A program made the translations under genes and the position numbers. Under the pieces are notes generated by a model that was not told where the DNA came from, ran no database searches, and saw nothing but the letters and a program-made list of their open reading frames with translations. A stretch of 64,000 nucleotides of DNA, from positions 18,337 through 82,336 of the forward strand of contig JAIRRS010000001.1 of assembly GCA_031255855.1 (NCBI GenBank), in the 5' to 3' direction. Positions 27,071 through 35,872 of the stretch are shown piece after piece. Origin of the DNA: Tannerellaceae bacterium. Its GTDB lineage: Bacteria > Bacteroidota > Bacteroidia > Bacteroidales > Tannerellaceae. The stretch's first letter is position 1. Each line of letters opens with the position of its first letter.

Positions 27071-28270
27071 TTATTTGGTTTGTTGTTTTAATTTCGTGGC
27101 CATTGCTTCGCCTAAGGCCAGACATTCTGTGTATTTGTCGGCTTTCAAGGCTTGTTTTTGTTCTACCGGCGAGCCAACTACCTCCCATTTCATTTTCTCT
27201 CCAAAGGCTGTGAGGCGTTTTACGGCTGCGCCTGCCCATGTGAAGGAACCGAAATATCCGAACAGGCGGTCTTTTACTTCGCGCACCTCAATCTTACTCA
27301 ATATTGATTCGATTTCAGGGAAGAGTTGCCCACTATATGTGGGGCTGCCGATAATAAGTCCTCTGTAGTTGAATACATCTTTCAAGATATATGACGGATG
27401 GCTTTTGCTTACGTTGTGTAAGACGATATTTTTAACCCCATTTTCTGCTAATGCGTAAGCGATGGCTTCTGCCATCTGCTCGGTGTTGCCATACATGCTT
27501 CCGTATACTATCGCAACTCCTTCTTCGCCTTCGTAACGGCTCAACCGGTCGTATATGGAAACGGCTTTTCCCAGATGTTCGCGCCATACGGGGCCGTGGG
27601 TAGAGCAAATGGTTCCGATTTCCACTCCCGATAATTTCTGAAGAGCTTTCTGTACCGGGTTCCCGTATTTCCCTACGATGTTGGAATAGTAGCGAATCAT
27701 CTCTTCCCAAAACCGTTCTACATTCATATCGGTATCTATTACGCCTCCGTCTAAAGTCCCGTAGGCGCCGAATGCGTCTGCCGAGAAAAGAATCTTGTCT
27801 TTTGGGTCGTACGTAAACATTACTTCCGGCCAGTGAACCATTGGCGCCATGTAAAAGGTCAATTCCCGGCTGCCGATGTTTAGTTTGTCTCCTTCTTTTA
27901 CTTCAAACAGCCCGTCGGTTATCCCATGGAATCCTTCAAGCATGCCATGTGTCTTATTGTTGCCTACGATTTGCACCTCTGGGTATTGTTGGCGTAAAAG
28001 CCTGATGCTGCCCGAATGGTCGGGTTCCATATGGTTGACTACCAGATAATCCAACGAACGTCCGTTGAGGGCGTCGGCGATTTTTTTCAAAAAGATGTCG
28101 GAGTAGCAAACATCTACCGTATCGATTAATACGGCTTTTTCGTCCAAAATGAGGTAAGAATTGTAAGATACACCATAAGGTAAAGGCCATAAGTTTTCGA
28201 AAAGAGCTTTTTGGCGATCGTTTACGCCGACATAAAAAATGTTGTCGGCTATTTCTTTTAGCTTATACAT
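27071..28270 (-). CDS. flavodiiron protein (FprA-type A flavoprotein)
   Basis: Cytosolic O2 and/or NO reductase that protects anaerobes. The N-terminal metallo-beta-lactamase-like domain carries the diiron ligands (VNHMEPDHSGS near residue 80, STHGPVWREH near 225). The C-terminal flavodoxin domain begins near residue 255 with VYGSMYGNTEQMAEA and GSPTYSGQ. ATG at 28270 gives 399 residues starting MYKLKEIADN, the usual start; a longer frame to 28315 is unlikely. No fused rubredoxin is present, so an external electron donor is needed. Confidence 0.93.
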   Translation of the reverse strand: MYKLKEIADNIFYVGVNDRQKALFENLWPLPYGVSYNSYLILDEKAVLIDTVDVCYSDIFLKKIADALNGRSLDYLVVNHMEPDHSGSIRLLRQQYPEVQIVGNNKTHGMLEGFHGITDGLFEVKEGDKLNIGSRELTFYMAPMVHWPEVMFTYDPKDKILFSADAFGAYGTLDGGVIDTDMNVERFWEEMIRYYSNIVGKYGNPVQKALQKLSGVEIGTICSTHGPVWREHLGKAVSIYDRLSRYEGEEGVAIVYGSMYGNTEQMAEAIAYALAENGVKNIVLHNVSKSHPSYILKDVFNYRGLIIGSPTYSGQLFPEIESILSKIEVREVKDRLFGYFGSFTWAGAAVKRLTAFGEKMKWEVVGSPVEQKQALKADKYTECLALGEAMATKLKQQTK

Positions 28271-28311
28271 AATTAAAAAAACAAGTTTTTTTATAAAGTG
28301 GGAGAGAAGAG

Positions 28312-28359
28312 GCAAGTGGTGAAAAAGATAGTATGTATAGTACGTTTTTCACCTCTTGC
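28312..28359. terminator. hairpin between lgt and the flavodiiron gene
   Basis: GCAAG-GGTGAAAAA and TTTTTCACC-CTTGC arms (28312-28326 and 28345-28359) form a 14-bp stem with one mismatch and an 18-base loop just after the lgt stop. No strong T-run follows on the minus strand. Confidence 0.45.
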
Positions 28360-28362
28360 TTT

Positions 28363-29178
28363 TCATCTGTTTTTGAATGCCCTCCAGACAAAATAGATGC
28401 CTGCCAAGACAAAAGGTATGCTCAATAATTGTCCCATATTCAATGCCATGTTGGCTTCAAATGCTTCCTGGTCGTTTTTAAGGAATTCAATAAAAAAACG
28501 GGCTCCAAAGATGCAAATGAAGAATATGCCGAAGATAAGTCCTTCTTTCTTGTAAGCTTTTTTCTTGAAATAGAGCCACATGCAAAGCAAGAAGGTCAGG
28601 GTATAGACAATAACTTCATAGAGTTGAGTCGGATGGCTCGGCACGGTAAATATGGGTTCCGCTCCGCGTTTCCAGGCATGGAGGTTTTCTATGAAACGAA
28701 AGCCCCAAGGCTTGTCCGTGGGATGTCCGTATATCTCATGGTTCATCAAATTGCCCAGCCGTATAAGCGCCGCTACCAATCCGGTAGGGACTACCAGCTT
28801 GTCGAATGTCCACAACATGTTTTTATGTGTGACGCGTTTCGAATAGAAATAGATGGCAATCACGATGCCCAATGTTCCCCCGTGGCTGGCCAGTCCGCCT
28901 TCCCATATTTTCAATATTTCCAGTGGATTTGCCAAAAAATATTCGGGCGCATAAAACAGGCAATGCCCCAACCGGGCTCCTATTACCGTGCCAAGGGCTG
29001 TATACATCAAGAGCGAGTCAATCCAGGTTGGATTCAACTTCTCATTCTTCCACATCCGCGCCACGATCATGTAACCGATGGCGAATCCCAAGGCAAATGC
29101 CAGTCCATACCAGCGTATTTCACGTGAACCGATGGTGAACATGGCCGGGTCGGCCGTCCAGGTAATGAAGTTTAACAT
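28363..29178 (-). CDS. lgt: prolipoprotein diacylglyceryl transferase
   Basis: Inner-membrane enzyme that attaches diacylglycerol to the lipobox cysteine of prolipoproteins. About seven hydrophobic helices; signature IRWYGLAFALGFAIGY near residue 22, WEGGLASHGGTLG, and IRLGNLMNHEIYG with the essential Arg. 271 residues, normal. It begins 6 bases after the ddh stop. Many lipobox proteins in this window would be its substrates. Confidence 0.95.
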   Translation of the reverse strand: MLNFITWTADPAMFTIGSREIRWYGLAFALGFAIGYMIVARMWKNEKLNPTWIDSLLMYTALGTVIGARLGHCLFYAPEYFLANPLEILKIWEGGLASHGGTLGIVIAIYFYSKRVTHKNMLWTFDKLVVPTGLVAALIRLGNLMNHEIYGHPTDKPWGFRFIENLHAWKRGAEPIFTVPSHPTQLYEVIVYTLTFLLCMWLYFKKKAYKKEGLIFGIFFICIFGARFFIEFLKNDQEAFEANMALNMGQLLSIPFVLAGIYFVWRAFKNR

Positions 29179-29184
29179 ATTACG

Positions 29185-30081
29185 TTAAACAAGTCGCTTA
29201 ATTAAATCTTCTTTGTCTCCGTAAAGCATATCGATTACGGGAAGTTCTATCATCGTATAAGCTCCCGGTTTTTGTTTGAAGCTTGCGCGGGCTACGGCAA
29301 TCAATACCTGGGCAGTAAGTGCCGGATTGTTGATTTTCATGTCGAATTCTATCAGTTGGTTTTGTGTTTGCCCCGATACACCTTTGCGTACAAGGTTTAC
29401 ACCGTGTCCCATATCCAACAGGTTGTCAACGCTATCTACCTGCATCACATGGGTTTCGTCGTGTGCAAAGTAGTCGTCGGCCTTGATTGCTTCGGCTACT
29501 TTCTTGAAGTCGTATCCGTCTTTCACTTCAATGTATACCATGCGGCGGTGGATACCGGTTCCTACGGGTATCGTCATGCTTAAAGCTGCTTTTACTCCTT
29601 CGACGGCTTTTACGGCAACGGTATGTCCCATACTCATGCCGGGGCCGAAGTTCGTGTAAGTAATCCCTTTCGGTACCATGGCTTCAAGCAAGGTGCGCAC
29701 AACGGAATCGCTTCCGGGATCCCATCCGGCAGAAATAACGGCTACCGAATTATGGGCTTTGGCTACGGCATTCAGCGAACGGCGAAGGTCTACAATGCCT
29801 CCGTGGATATCATAACTGTCTACTGTGTTGATGCCCAGTGCCAGGATTTCTTTTGCAAATGATTCCACGCTGCGGGTGGGCGTTGCTAATACGGCTACGT
29901 CTACATTCTCTAATTTAGTAATACTATCGGTTACCTTATAAGGCTTTAACTCGTCGGGTATGTCGTTAGGGTTTCTGCGTATAATCCCCGCAACTTCAAA
30001 GTCGGGCGCTGCAAGAATCGCTTCGAGCACATACGTTCCAATATTGCCATATCCTACAATGGCCGCTCTAATTTTTTTCAT
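29185..30081 (-). CDS. ddh: meso-diaminopimelate D-dehydrogenase
   Basis: NADPH-dependent one-step conversion of tetrahydrodipicolinate to meso-diaminopimelate, for lysine and peptidoglycan. N-terminal IRAAIVGYGNIGTYVLEAI, then FGPGMSMGHTVAVKAVEGV and GTGIHRRMVYIE. ATG at 30081 gives 298 residues starting MKKIRAAIVG. A TTTG-N19-TACCTTTG promoter (30118-30148) lies upstream, which rules out the longer frame to 30120. asd at 10.8 kb supplies the same pathway. Confidence 0.95.
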   Translation of the reverse strand: MKKIRAAIVGYGNIGTYVLEAILAAPDFEVAGIIRRNPNDIPDELKPYKVTDSITKLENVDVAVLATPTRSVESFAKEILALGINTVDSYDIHGGIVDLRRSLNAVAKAHNSVAVISAGWDPGSDSVVRTLLEAMVPKGITYTNFGPGMSMGHTVAVKAVEGVKAALSMTIPVGTGIHRRMVYIEVKDGYDFKKVAEAIKADDYFAHDETHVMQVDSVDNLLDMGHGVNLVRKGVSGQTQNQLIEFDMKINNPALTAQVLIAVARASFKQKPGAYTMIELPVIDMLYGDKEDLIKRLV

Positions 30082-30117
30082 ATTTATTATATTAGTTATT
30101 TCTTTATCAAACAGCGA

Positions 30118-30148
30118 CAAAGGTAATCATTCTGCGAGGATTAACAAA
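30118..30148 (-). promoter_or_regulatory. promoter for ddh-lgt
   Basis: On the minus strand TTTG (30148-30145), a 19-base spacer and TACCTTTG (30125-30118) match the Bacteroidales consensus exactly. The expected start is near 30111, 30 bases before the ddh ATG. The -33 element directly abuts the stop codon of the upstream gene. Confidence 0.8.
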
Positions 30149-31141
30149 TTATTTCTTCTCAAACACCGAATCAAAAGCATGTGCCGACGGTTGAAAATCT
30201 ATCCGCTTGGTAAACGCGCATGATTCGCGTGCGCCGTGCTCGCGATCCATGGCGCTGTCTTCCCATTCAACGGATAAGGGTCCTTGGTAGCCGATATGGT
30301 TTAGCGCCCGGATAATTTCTTCGAAGTTTATCTTGCCGCGTCCTACGCTACGGAAGTTCCAAAAACGTCGCGGGTCGCCAAATGTGACGTATCCACCGAA
30401 GACGCCGGCCTGTGTAGGTGTATCGTTCCAATAAACATCTTTCATGTGGACATGGAAAATCCGGTCGGCAAACGCATAGATGAAACCGACATAATCCACC
30501 CCTTGGTAGCCAAAGTGGCTTGGGTCGTAGTTGAAGCCGAAAGCCGGGTGATTGTCCAATGCGTCCAATGCGCGACGGGCGCTTACCGTGTCGAAGGCAA
30601 TCTCGGTGGGATGGACTTCCAATGCGTATCGGACGCCTAGTTTCTGGTATTCATCCAAAATAGGTTTGAAACGACGGGCAAAATCCTTGAATCCTTCTTC
30701 AATCATAGATTCCGGAACAGGGGGGAACGAGTACAGGTATTGCCAGATGGAACTGCCTGTGAAGCCCACAACCGTATCAATTCCTAACGCTTTGGCCGCG
30801 TGGGCCGTGCGAATCAATTCTTCGGAAGCACGTTGGCGGACGCCTTCAGGGTCGCCGTCGCCCCAAATATAGTCGGGTAGGATGGCTTTATGTCTGCTGT
30901 CTATATTATCGCATACAGCCTGTCCTATCAAGTGGGTGGAAATGGTTCGTAATTCCATTCCATATTTCGCCAACAGGTCTTTTATCCCTTGATAATAAGC
31001 CGGGTCGGTTTGCCTGACATCCAAATGGTCGGGAAGCCCTAATTCGATGCCGTCATATCCGAAGGATTTCGCTTTTTCACAAACTGTTTCCAATGATAAA
31101 TCGCCCCATTGCAAAGAGTACAAAGTTACAAGTCGTGCCAT
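30149..31141 (-). CDS. sugar phosphate isomerase/epimerase family TIM-barrel protein
   Basis: 330 residues with the xylose-isomerase-like/AP-endonuclease-2 fold. Metal-ligand motifs: ALEVHPTEIAFD (Glu), FNYDPSHFGYQGVD (Asp, His), FHVHMKDVYW (His-x-His) and SVEWEDSAMDRE (Glu). No signal peptide, so probably cytosolic. Bacteroidota carry many paralogues acting on keto-sugars or inositols, often with Gfo/Idh partners. The exact substrate cannot be read from the sequence. A Gfo/Idh gene lies 4 kb downstream on the same strand. Confidence 0.85.
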   Translation of the reverse strand: MARLVTLYSLQWGDLSLETVCEKAKSFGYDGIELGLPDHLDVRQTDPAYYQGIKDLLAKYGMELRTISTHLIGQAVCDNIDSRHKAILPDYIWGDGDPEGVRQRASEELIRTAHAAKALGIDTVVGFTGSSIWQYLYSFPPVPESMIEEGFKDFARRFKPILDEYQKLGVRYALEVHPTEIAFDTVSARRALDALDNHPAFGFNYDPSHFGYQGVDYVGFIYAFADRIFHVHMKDVYWNDTPTQAGVFGGYVTFGDPRRFWNFRSVGRGKINFEEIIRALNHIGYQGPLSVEWEDSAMDREHGARESCAFTKRIDFQPSAHAFDSVFEKK

Positions 31142-31301
31142 TTCTGTATAATTTAATAGTTAAACAAATTGTTGTATATGTTTTTCATGTAAGGCAAAAC
31201 TAAAAAAATAAGCGTACAACACAGCAGGCTATCTCTTAATAATTTCTAATTCAACGATAACAACAATCTAGGTTGCCGGATGGTTTGGCGCAATTATTGT
31301 A

Positions 31302-31760
31302 TTAAAATTTAAAATGGAAAGTGGAATAAATAACAGGAACATCATTGTCGTCTTCATGTAGCTTCAAACTTGATATGAAATCAATGAAGTCTTCCTTATC
31401 TTCAACGCTGAACGTACCGCTGACGCCGGTATAAGCCGAGAGATTATATCTACCACCGTCGTTCAGATAATTTCCCTCGCAGTCGAAAACCCAGTACGAA
31501 ACGCCTCCGCTACCGAGCATCATATTGGTAACAAATATATCTTGTCCTTTGTAATTGACGAGCCAAATCTTGCCCCAGTAATTACCTGTTTGGTCGGTTT
31601 CAGCCTTTTCTATCAATGTCTTTAGCCACGGGAGATTCTTTTGAGGCTGGTGTATGCCACAGGCTACAATGTTTTCGTCTATATCCGGTATTTCAATCTT
31701 ATTTGAACTGCAGGACATCATCCAGAGGCACAATATAAAAACATACGAATATTTCATCAC
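31302..31760 (-). CDS. hypothetical lipoprotein
   Basis: 152 residues with a signal peptide ending in a lipobox (WMMSC, Cys17), then a soluble domain with LVNYKGQDIFVTNMML and GGVSYWVFDCEGNYLNDGG. No family is recognised. Together with the next gene it forms a small AT-rich block between the isomerase gene and pfkA, both on the minus strand with a 62-base gap. The 160-base stretch 31142-31301 downstream holds no recognisable feature. Confidence 0.7.
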   Translation of the reverse strand: MMKYSYVFILCLWMMSCSSNKIEIPDIDENIVACGIHQPQKNLPWLKTLIEKAETDQTGNYWGKIWLVNYKGQDIFVTNMMLGSGGVSYWVFDCEGNYLNDGGRYNLSAYTGVSGTFSVEDKEDFIDFISSLKLHEDDNDVPVIYSTFHFKF

Positions 31761-31822
31761 AATAATTATTTAATGAGCTGATAAGATAAATTATCAATAG
31801 GCTTAATGAAAGGAGAAATTTT

Positions 31823-32497
31823 CTACTTTCCCAACATGTCGTTTAAAAATTGTTTTGCATAATTTGCTATTATTTCAGCATGATTATAGGATAATCCTGT
31901 ATGGGAAGAGCCATCTTCTAAATGGAACGTATAACCGCTAACAGTTTCCTCTAATTTTAATCCTATATCATCAATAAATTTAGTGTAATTACATGATTGC
32001 ATAATTGAAATCATTATATGACAGGCTTCATTCATGTGATCTTTTTCGTAATCCATTTTTTTCAATGCCAAACCTAATAATGTAATTTTTTCACTTTCTT
32101 TCAACACTGACATGCACATATCGCTTGCCAAAATCATCTCAAAATAGGCTATCGATCCATCAATTATTTTCTTTTCAATTACTGTTTGATATTTTTTTTC
32201 CATCACTGAAAAAACATCGCTTCTTTCAAATAATTCTACTATCTTTTTATCTTCCTTAATCCCTTCATTAAACATCGTAACGCCCTGTATATTAAGACTA
32301 TTACATTGTATGCACCAAGGAGTCAGGCGAGTAAGATCAGATGGTCTTGCCATTATAGCTTCCAATAATTCTTCGGTTGAATTTTCGAGATCATTTTCTT
32401 CTGAAAAATCCAATACTCCTGCATTTTCATCTAAATTATTTCCGCAACCAACAACCAATAATGGTATAATTAATAGTAAGTAAATTAATTTGTTCAT
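31823..32497 (-). CDS. hypothetical lipoprotein, AT-rich
   Basis: 224 residues, lipobox LLVVGC (Cys18) after a clear signal peptide, then an acidic linker and a mostly alpha-helical domain rich in Met and Cys (SDMCMSVL, HIMISIMQSCNY). No family is recognised. Base composition is visibly more AT-rich than in neighbouring housekeeping genes (runs such as AATTATTTCCG and TTTTTTTCC), which suggests recent acquisition. The 31302 gene follows in the same direction. Confidence 0.7.
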   Translation of the reverse strand: MNKLIYLLLIIPLLVVGCGNNLDENAGVLDFSEENDLENSTEELLEAIMARPSDLTRLTPWCIQCNSLNIQGVTMFNEGIKEDKKIVELFERSDVFSVMEKKYQTVIEKKIIDGSIAYFEMILASDMCMSVLKESEKITLLGLALKKMDYEKDHMNEACHIMISIMQSCNYTKFIDDIGLKLEETVSGYTFHLEDGSSHTGLSYNHAEIIANYAKQFLNDMLGK

Positions 32498-32580
32498 GGC
32501 TCTTTTCTGATTTTTCTTTAGGTGTTAGTAATCTAGTTATATCAAGCGAAATATACATATAATATTATAACGTATATACC

Positions 32581-32619
32581 ATATTGTGTTAAAAACATAC
32601 TATATTATGTTAAAAAAAC
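32581..32619. repeat. short AT-rich tandem repeat
   Basis: Two near-identical units with a 21-base step: ATATTGTGTTAAAAACATAC (32581-32600) and ATATTATGTTAAAAAAAC (32602-32619). They lie in the gap between the AT-rich lipoprotein gene and the repeat array before pfkA. Confidence 0.5.
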
Positions 32620-32668
32620 GAGGGGAGGATATGATGAAAATAACGAATGTTTACGAGTGTCGAAAATT

Positions 32669-32744
32669 CATTTGGATGTTTCTCCGGTTTCATTTGGATG
32701 ATTTTGGAAAAACATTTGGATGATTTTGGAAGCTCATCTGGATG
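32669..32744. repeat. 22-bp phased quasi-palindrome array, locus 2
   Basis: Cores CATTTGGATG at 32669, 32691 and 32713 and CATCTGGATG at 32735 are spaced exactly 22 bases apart. Spacers are TTTCTCCGGTTT and ATTTTGGAAAAA/ATTTTGGAAGCT. The last core ends 10 bases before the TATTTTTG -7 box of pfkA, covering the place of a -33 element. Confidence 0.85.
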
Positions 32745-32754
32745 AAATTTTTAC

Positions 32755-32762
32755 TATTTTTG
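32755..32762 (+). promoter_or_regulatory. -7 element for pfkA
   Basis: TATTTTTG fits TAnnTTTG, with an expected start near 32769 and the pfkA ATG at 32788. No TTTG is found 19 bases upstream; the fourth repeat core sits there instead. Confidence 0.6.
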
Positions 32763-32787
32763 CACTGGATATTTAACTTAAGGTATT

Positions 32788-33768
32788 ATGTCTACAGTAA
32801 AACGTATTGGTATTTTGACATCCGGAGGCGATGCCCCGGGAATGAATGCTGCTATCCGTGCAGTGACCCGTTCTGCCATCTATAATGGCATAACGGTGAG
32901 AGGAATCTACAGAGGTTACCGGGGGTTGATAACCGGTGAAATAGAAGAATTCAAAACACAAAATGTAAGTAATATCATCCAACGGGGCGGAACAATTCTG
33001 AAAACAGCCCGTTGCGAAGAATTCAAAACGCCGGAAGGCAGGCAACAGGCGTACGACCGTTTGGTGGAACAAGAAATCGACGCTTTGGTTACGATAGGCG
33101 GCGACGGGACATTGACCGGCGCGCGTATATTTGCCCAGGAGTTTAACTACCCCATCGTAGGGTTACCGGGTACGATAGACAATGATTTATTCGGTACAGA
33201 TGTGACCATCGGTTACGATACGGCGTTGAATACCATTTTGGAATGTGTGGATAAAATCCGTGATACGGCCTCTTCACACGACCGCCTTTTCTTCATTGAA
33301 GTAATGGGGCGCGACGCCGGGTTCCTGGCGTTGAATGGCGCCATTGCATCGGGAGCGGAGGCTGCTATTATCCCGGAAATTTCGATGGAAACCGATCAAC
33401 TTTCCGATATGATTGAGGATGGTTTGCGCAAATCAAAAAACAGCAGCATCGTGTTAGTCGCGGAAAGCGAAGTGACCGGTGGCGCTATGGGGGTTGCCGA
33501 ACGGGTAAAAAAGGAATATCCCGAGTTCGACGTGCGGGTAACGATATTAGGGCATTTGCAAAGAGGAGGCTCCCCGTCTGCACAAGACCGTATTCTGGCT
33601 ACCCGTATGGGAATTGCTGCTATCGAAGCTTTGCTGGATGATCAGCGTAACGTGATGATTGGTATACAGAACGAAGAAATCGTATATGTACCCTTTGCCA
33701 AAGCAATAAAAAAAGAGAAGCCTATCAACCGCGACTTGTTGAAAGTGCTTCGTATATCATCTATTTAA
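32788..33768 (+). CDS. pfkA: ATP-dependent 6-phosphofructokinase
   Basis: Phosphorylates fructose-6-phosphate in glycolysis. Seen: [18 protein letters not shown] at residues 9-26, [10 protein letters not shown] with Asp of the ATP site, [14 protein letters not shown] with the catalytic Asp, [10 protein letters not shown] and [16 protein letters not shown]. 326 residues, typical allosteric bacterial PfkA. Gly at the GGDGT position indicates ATP rather than pyrophosphate. It is preceded by a phased repeat array and followed 38 bases later by transporter genes. Confidence 0.96.
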   Translation: MSTVKRIGILTSGGDAPGMNAAIRAVTRSAIYNGITVRGIYRGYRGLITGEIEEFKTQNVSNIIQRGGTILKTARCEEFKTPEGRQQAYDRLVEQEIDALVTIGGDGTLTGARIFAQEFNYPIVGLPGTIDNDLFGTDVTIGYDTALNTILECVDKIRDTASSHDRLFFIEVMGRDAGFLALNGAIASGAEAAIIPEISMETDQLSDMIEDGLRKSKNSSIVLVAESEVTGGAMGVAERVKKEYPEFDVRVTILGHLQRGGSPSAQDRILATRMGIAAIEALLDDQRNVMIGIQNEEIVYVPFAKAIKKEKPINRDLLKVLRISSI

Positions 33769-33806
33769 AAGGATTGGAAAGGGAGAACTGAAAATTGATT
33801 CTCAAG

Positions 33807-34847
33807 ATGAATATGAATCGTCAGGCATTGCTTTTTTATCCAATACTTCTTTTTTTTCTTTTTCTGTTATTTATAGGTAGTTTAATCTATGGTGCAGTGT
33901 CGATTCCACCAGAGTGTGTGATTGATATTCTATTAGGGAAGGAGACGGATCGTATCGCTTGGCAGAATATTGTGTTACAATCGCGGCTTCCCCAGGCGGT
34001 GACGGCAATGCTTGCCGGAGCGTCATTGGCTGTGAGTGGATTATTATTGCAAACCCTTTTTCGTAATCCGCTGGCCGGACCGTCAATCCTTGGTATTAGT
34101 GATGGCGCGAATTTGGGCGTAGCTGTTGTAATGTTGTATTTGGGTGGTTCGTTGCGCCAATTGTCTGACTTGCCGATTAACGGGTATCCCGCAATTATAT
34201 TGGCGGCATTTATAGGCGCTTGCGCCATTTTGGGAATTATTCTTTATTTTTCGTCGAAAATACGGAACAATGTGATGTTGCTTATTGTCGGCATTATGAT
34301 CGGATATTTGGCGTCTTCCATTATTTCTATCCTTAATTTTCATGCTTCCACCGACAAAGTCCATGCTTATGTGATGTGGGGGTTAGGTAATTTCTCTGGG
34401 GTATCGTTGGCGCAATTGCCTTTTTTTATCTCTTGTTTGTCGATAGGGCTGTTTCTTTCGGTTTTGCTTATCAAACCCCTGAATGCTCTTTTGCTGGGTG
34501 AAATGTATGCAGCAAATTTGGGCGTCAGGATAAAACAGGCCCGTATGTTTATTTTGTTGTGTACGGGAATTCTCACGGCTGTAACCACTGCTTTTTGTGG
34601 GCCTATCTCTTTTATCGGTTTAGCCGTGCCGCATATTGCCCGTTTGTTATTGGGGTCGTCCAACCATAAAATGTTGCTTCCCGTCACGTTGCTTACCGGT
34701 TCCTGTGTGGCATTACTATGCAACATGATGATGGTTGTGCCGGGAATGAATACGATTTTACCGTTGAATGCCGTCACTCCACTGATCGGTGCGCCTGTTA
34801 TTATTTATGTGATTATTAATCGTAAGAATATCCAATATTTTAATTAA
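33807..34847 (+). CDS. FecCD-family ABC transporter permease
   Basis: Inner-membrane permease for siderophore, haem or cobalamin import, 346 residues from ATG 33807, about ten helices. Family motifs: LPQAVTAMLAGASLAVSGLL, FRNPLAGPSILGISDGANLG and FCGPISFIGLAVPHIARLL. Its ATPase follows 5 bases downstream. No periplasmic binding protein or TonB receptor gene lies nearby, so the system must borrow partners from elsewhere. Confidence 0.9.
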   Translation: MNMNRQALLFYPILLFFLFLLFIGSLIYGAVSIPPECVIDILLGKETDRIAWQNIVLQSRLPQAVTAMLAGASLAVSGLLLQTLFRNPLAGPSILGISDGANLGVAVVMLYLGGSLRQLSDLPINGYPAIILAAFIGACAILGIILYFSSKIRNNVMLLIVGIMIGYLASSIISILNFHASTDKVHAYVMWGLGNFSGVSLAQLPFFISCLSIGLFLSVLLIKPLNALLLGEMYAANLGVRIKQARMFILLCTGILTAVTTAFCGPISFIGLAVPHIARLLLGSSNHKMLLPVTLLTGSCVALLCNMMMVVPGMNTILPLNAVTPLIGAPVIIYVIINRKNIQYFN

Positions 34848-34852
34848 ATGCT

Positions 34853-35872
34853 ATGCGGCAACGGACTCCAGTTATAGAAACCCGGCAATTAGGTGTTGGA
34901 TATTCTTTGAAAAATGGCAAGAAGAAAATCGTACATGGCTGCTTGGATCTCTCCTTGTATGCGGGCGAAGTCACCTGTCTGCTAGGTTTGAATGGCGCCG
35001 GGAAGTCTACTTTGTTGCGAACACTTGGCGGATTTCAACGAGCGCTGCACGGAGAGATTAATCTTTTAGGGAAACGCTTTAACGCCTATTCGCCTGCTGA
35101 TATATCATTGACCATCGGTGTTGTATTGACGGAAAAAACGAACGCGGGAGGAATTACCGTTTATGAGCTGGCGTCGTTAGGACGTCACCCTTATACGGGT
35201 TTCTTTGGCGTATTGAAGCAACATGACAGGGATGTAATCGAGCAATCGCTTGAGGCCGCGGGCATTGCCCATAAAGCGAATAATTATGTAGCGGAACTGA
35301 GCGACGGGGAACGTCAGAAAACCATGATTGCCAAAACGCTGGCACAAGAATGTCCAATCATATTGCTGGATGAGCCAACCGCTTTTTTGGATGTGACCAG
35401 TCGTATCGAAACCATGGTGCTGTTGCGCAAACTGGCGAAAGAACAACAAAAAACAATCCTTCTGTCTACTCATGATATGGATTTAGCCATTCAGATGGGC
35501 GACCGGCTTTGGCTTTTGGAAAAAGGAAGGGCGATTGTTTCAGGAACCCCGGAAGATTTGATATTGAGCGGTGAATTCGGTAGTTTTTTCAATAAAGAGG
35601 GTATTTTGTTTGATTCCTCTACGGGAAAACTCAATACAGTTGCCCCGGTTGACCCTATTGGAGTGGAAGGCGATTTTATCGCGTCTTATTGGGTTGGCAA
35701 CGCCCTTATTCGCAATGGATGGAAACCATCGCCGGTAAGTTATGGTTATATTAATATAAACTGCCTGGGAAAAGAACAACTGATCATTACCTTGCCTGGG
35801 CAAAAACAACTGGAAGTAAATAGTATTGACGATTTAATTTCCGTAATTGAAAAAGTGAAACATGACAAGTGA
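34853..35872 (+). CDS. FecE-type ABC transporter ATP-binding protein with C-terminal extension
   Basis: Cytosolic ATPase partner of the FecCD permease. Walker A GLNGAGKST at residues 45-53, signature LSDGERQK near 149, Walker B PIILLDEPTAF near 168, and the H-loop STHDMD near 205. After the usual ABC domain (about 1-250) there is an extra segment of about 85 residues (255-339) with no recognised motif. Its end overlaps the MATE gene by 11 bases, so the three genes form one transcript. Confidence 0.9.
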   Translation: MRQRTPVIETRQLGVGYSLKNGKKKIVHGCLDLSLYAGEVTCLLGLNGAGKSTLLRTLGGFQRALHGEINLLGKRFNAYSPADISLTIGVVLTEKTNAGGITVYELASLGRHPYTGFFGVLKQHDRDVIEQSLEAAGIAHKANNYVAELSDGERQKTMIAKTLAQECPIILLDEPTAFLDVTSRIETMVLLRKLAKEQQKTILLSTHDMDLAIQMGDRLWLLEKGRAIVSGTPEDLILSGEFGSFFNKEGILFDSSTGKLNTVAPVDPIGVEGDFIASYWVGNALIRNGWKPSPVSYGYININCLGKEQLIITLPGQKQLEVNSIDDLISVIEKVKHDK

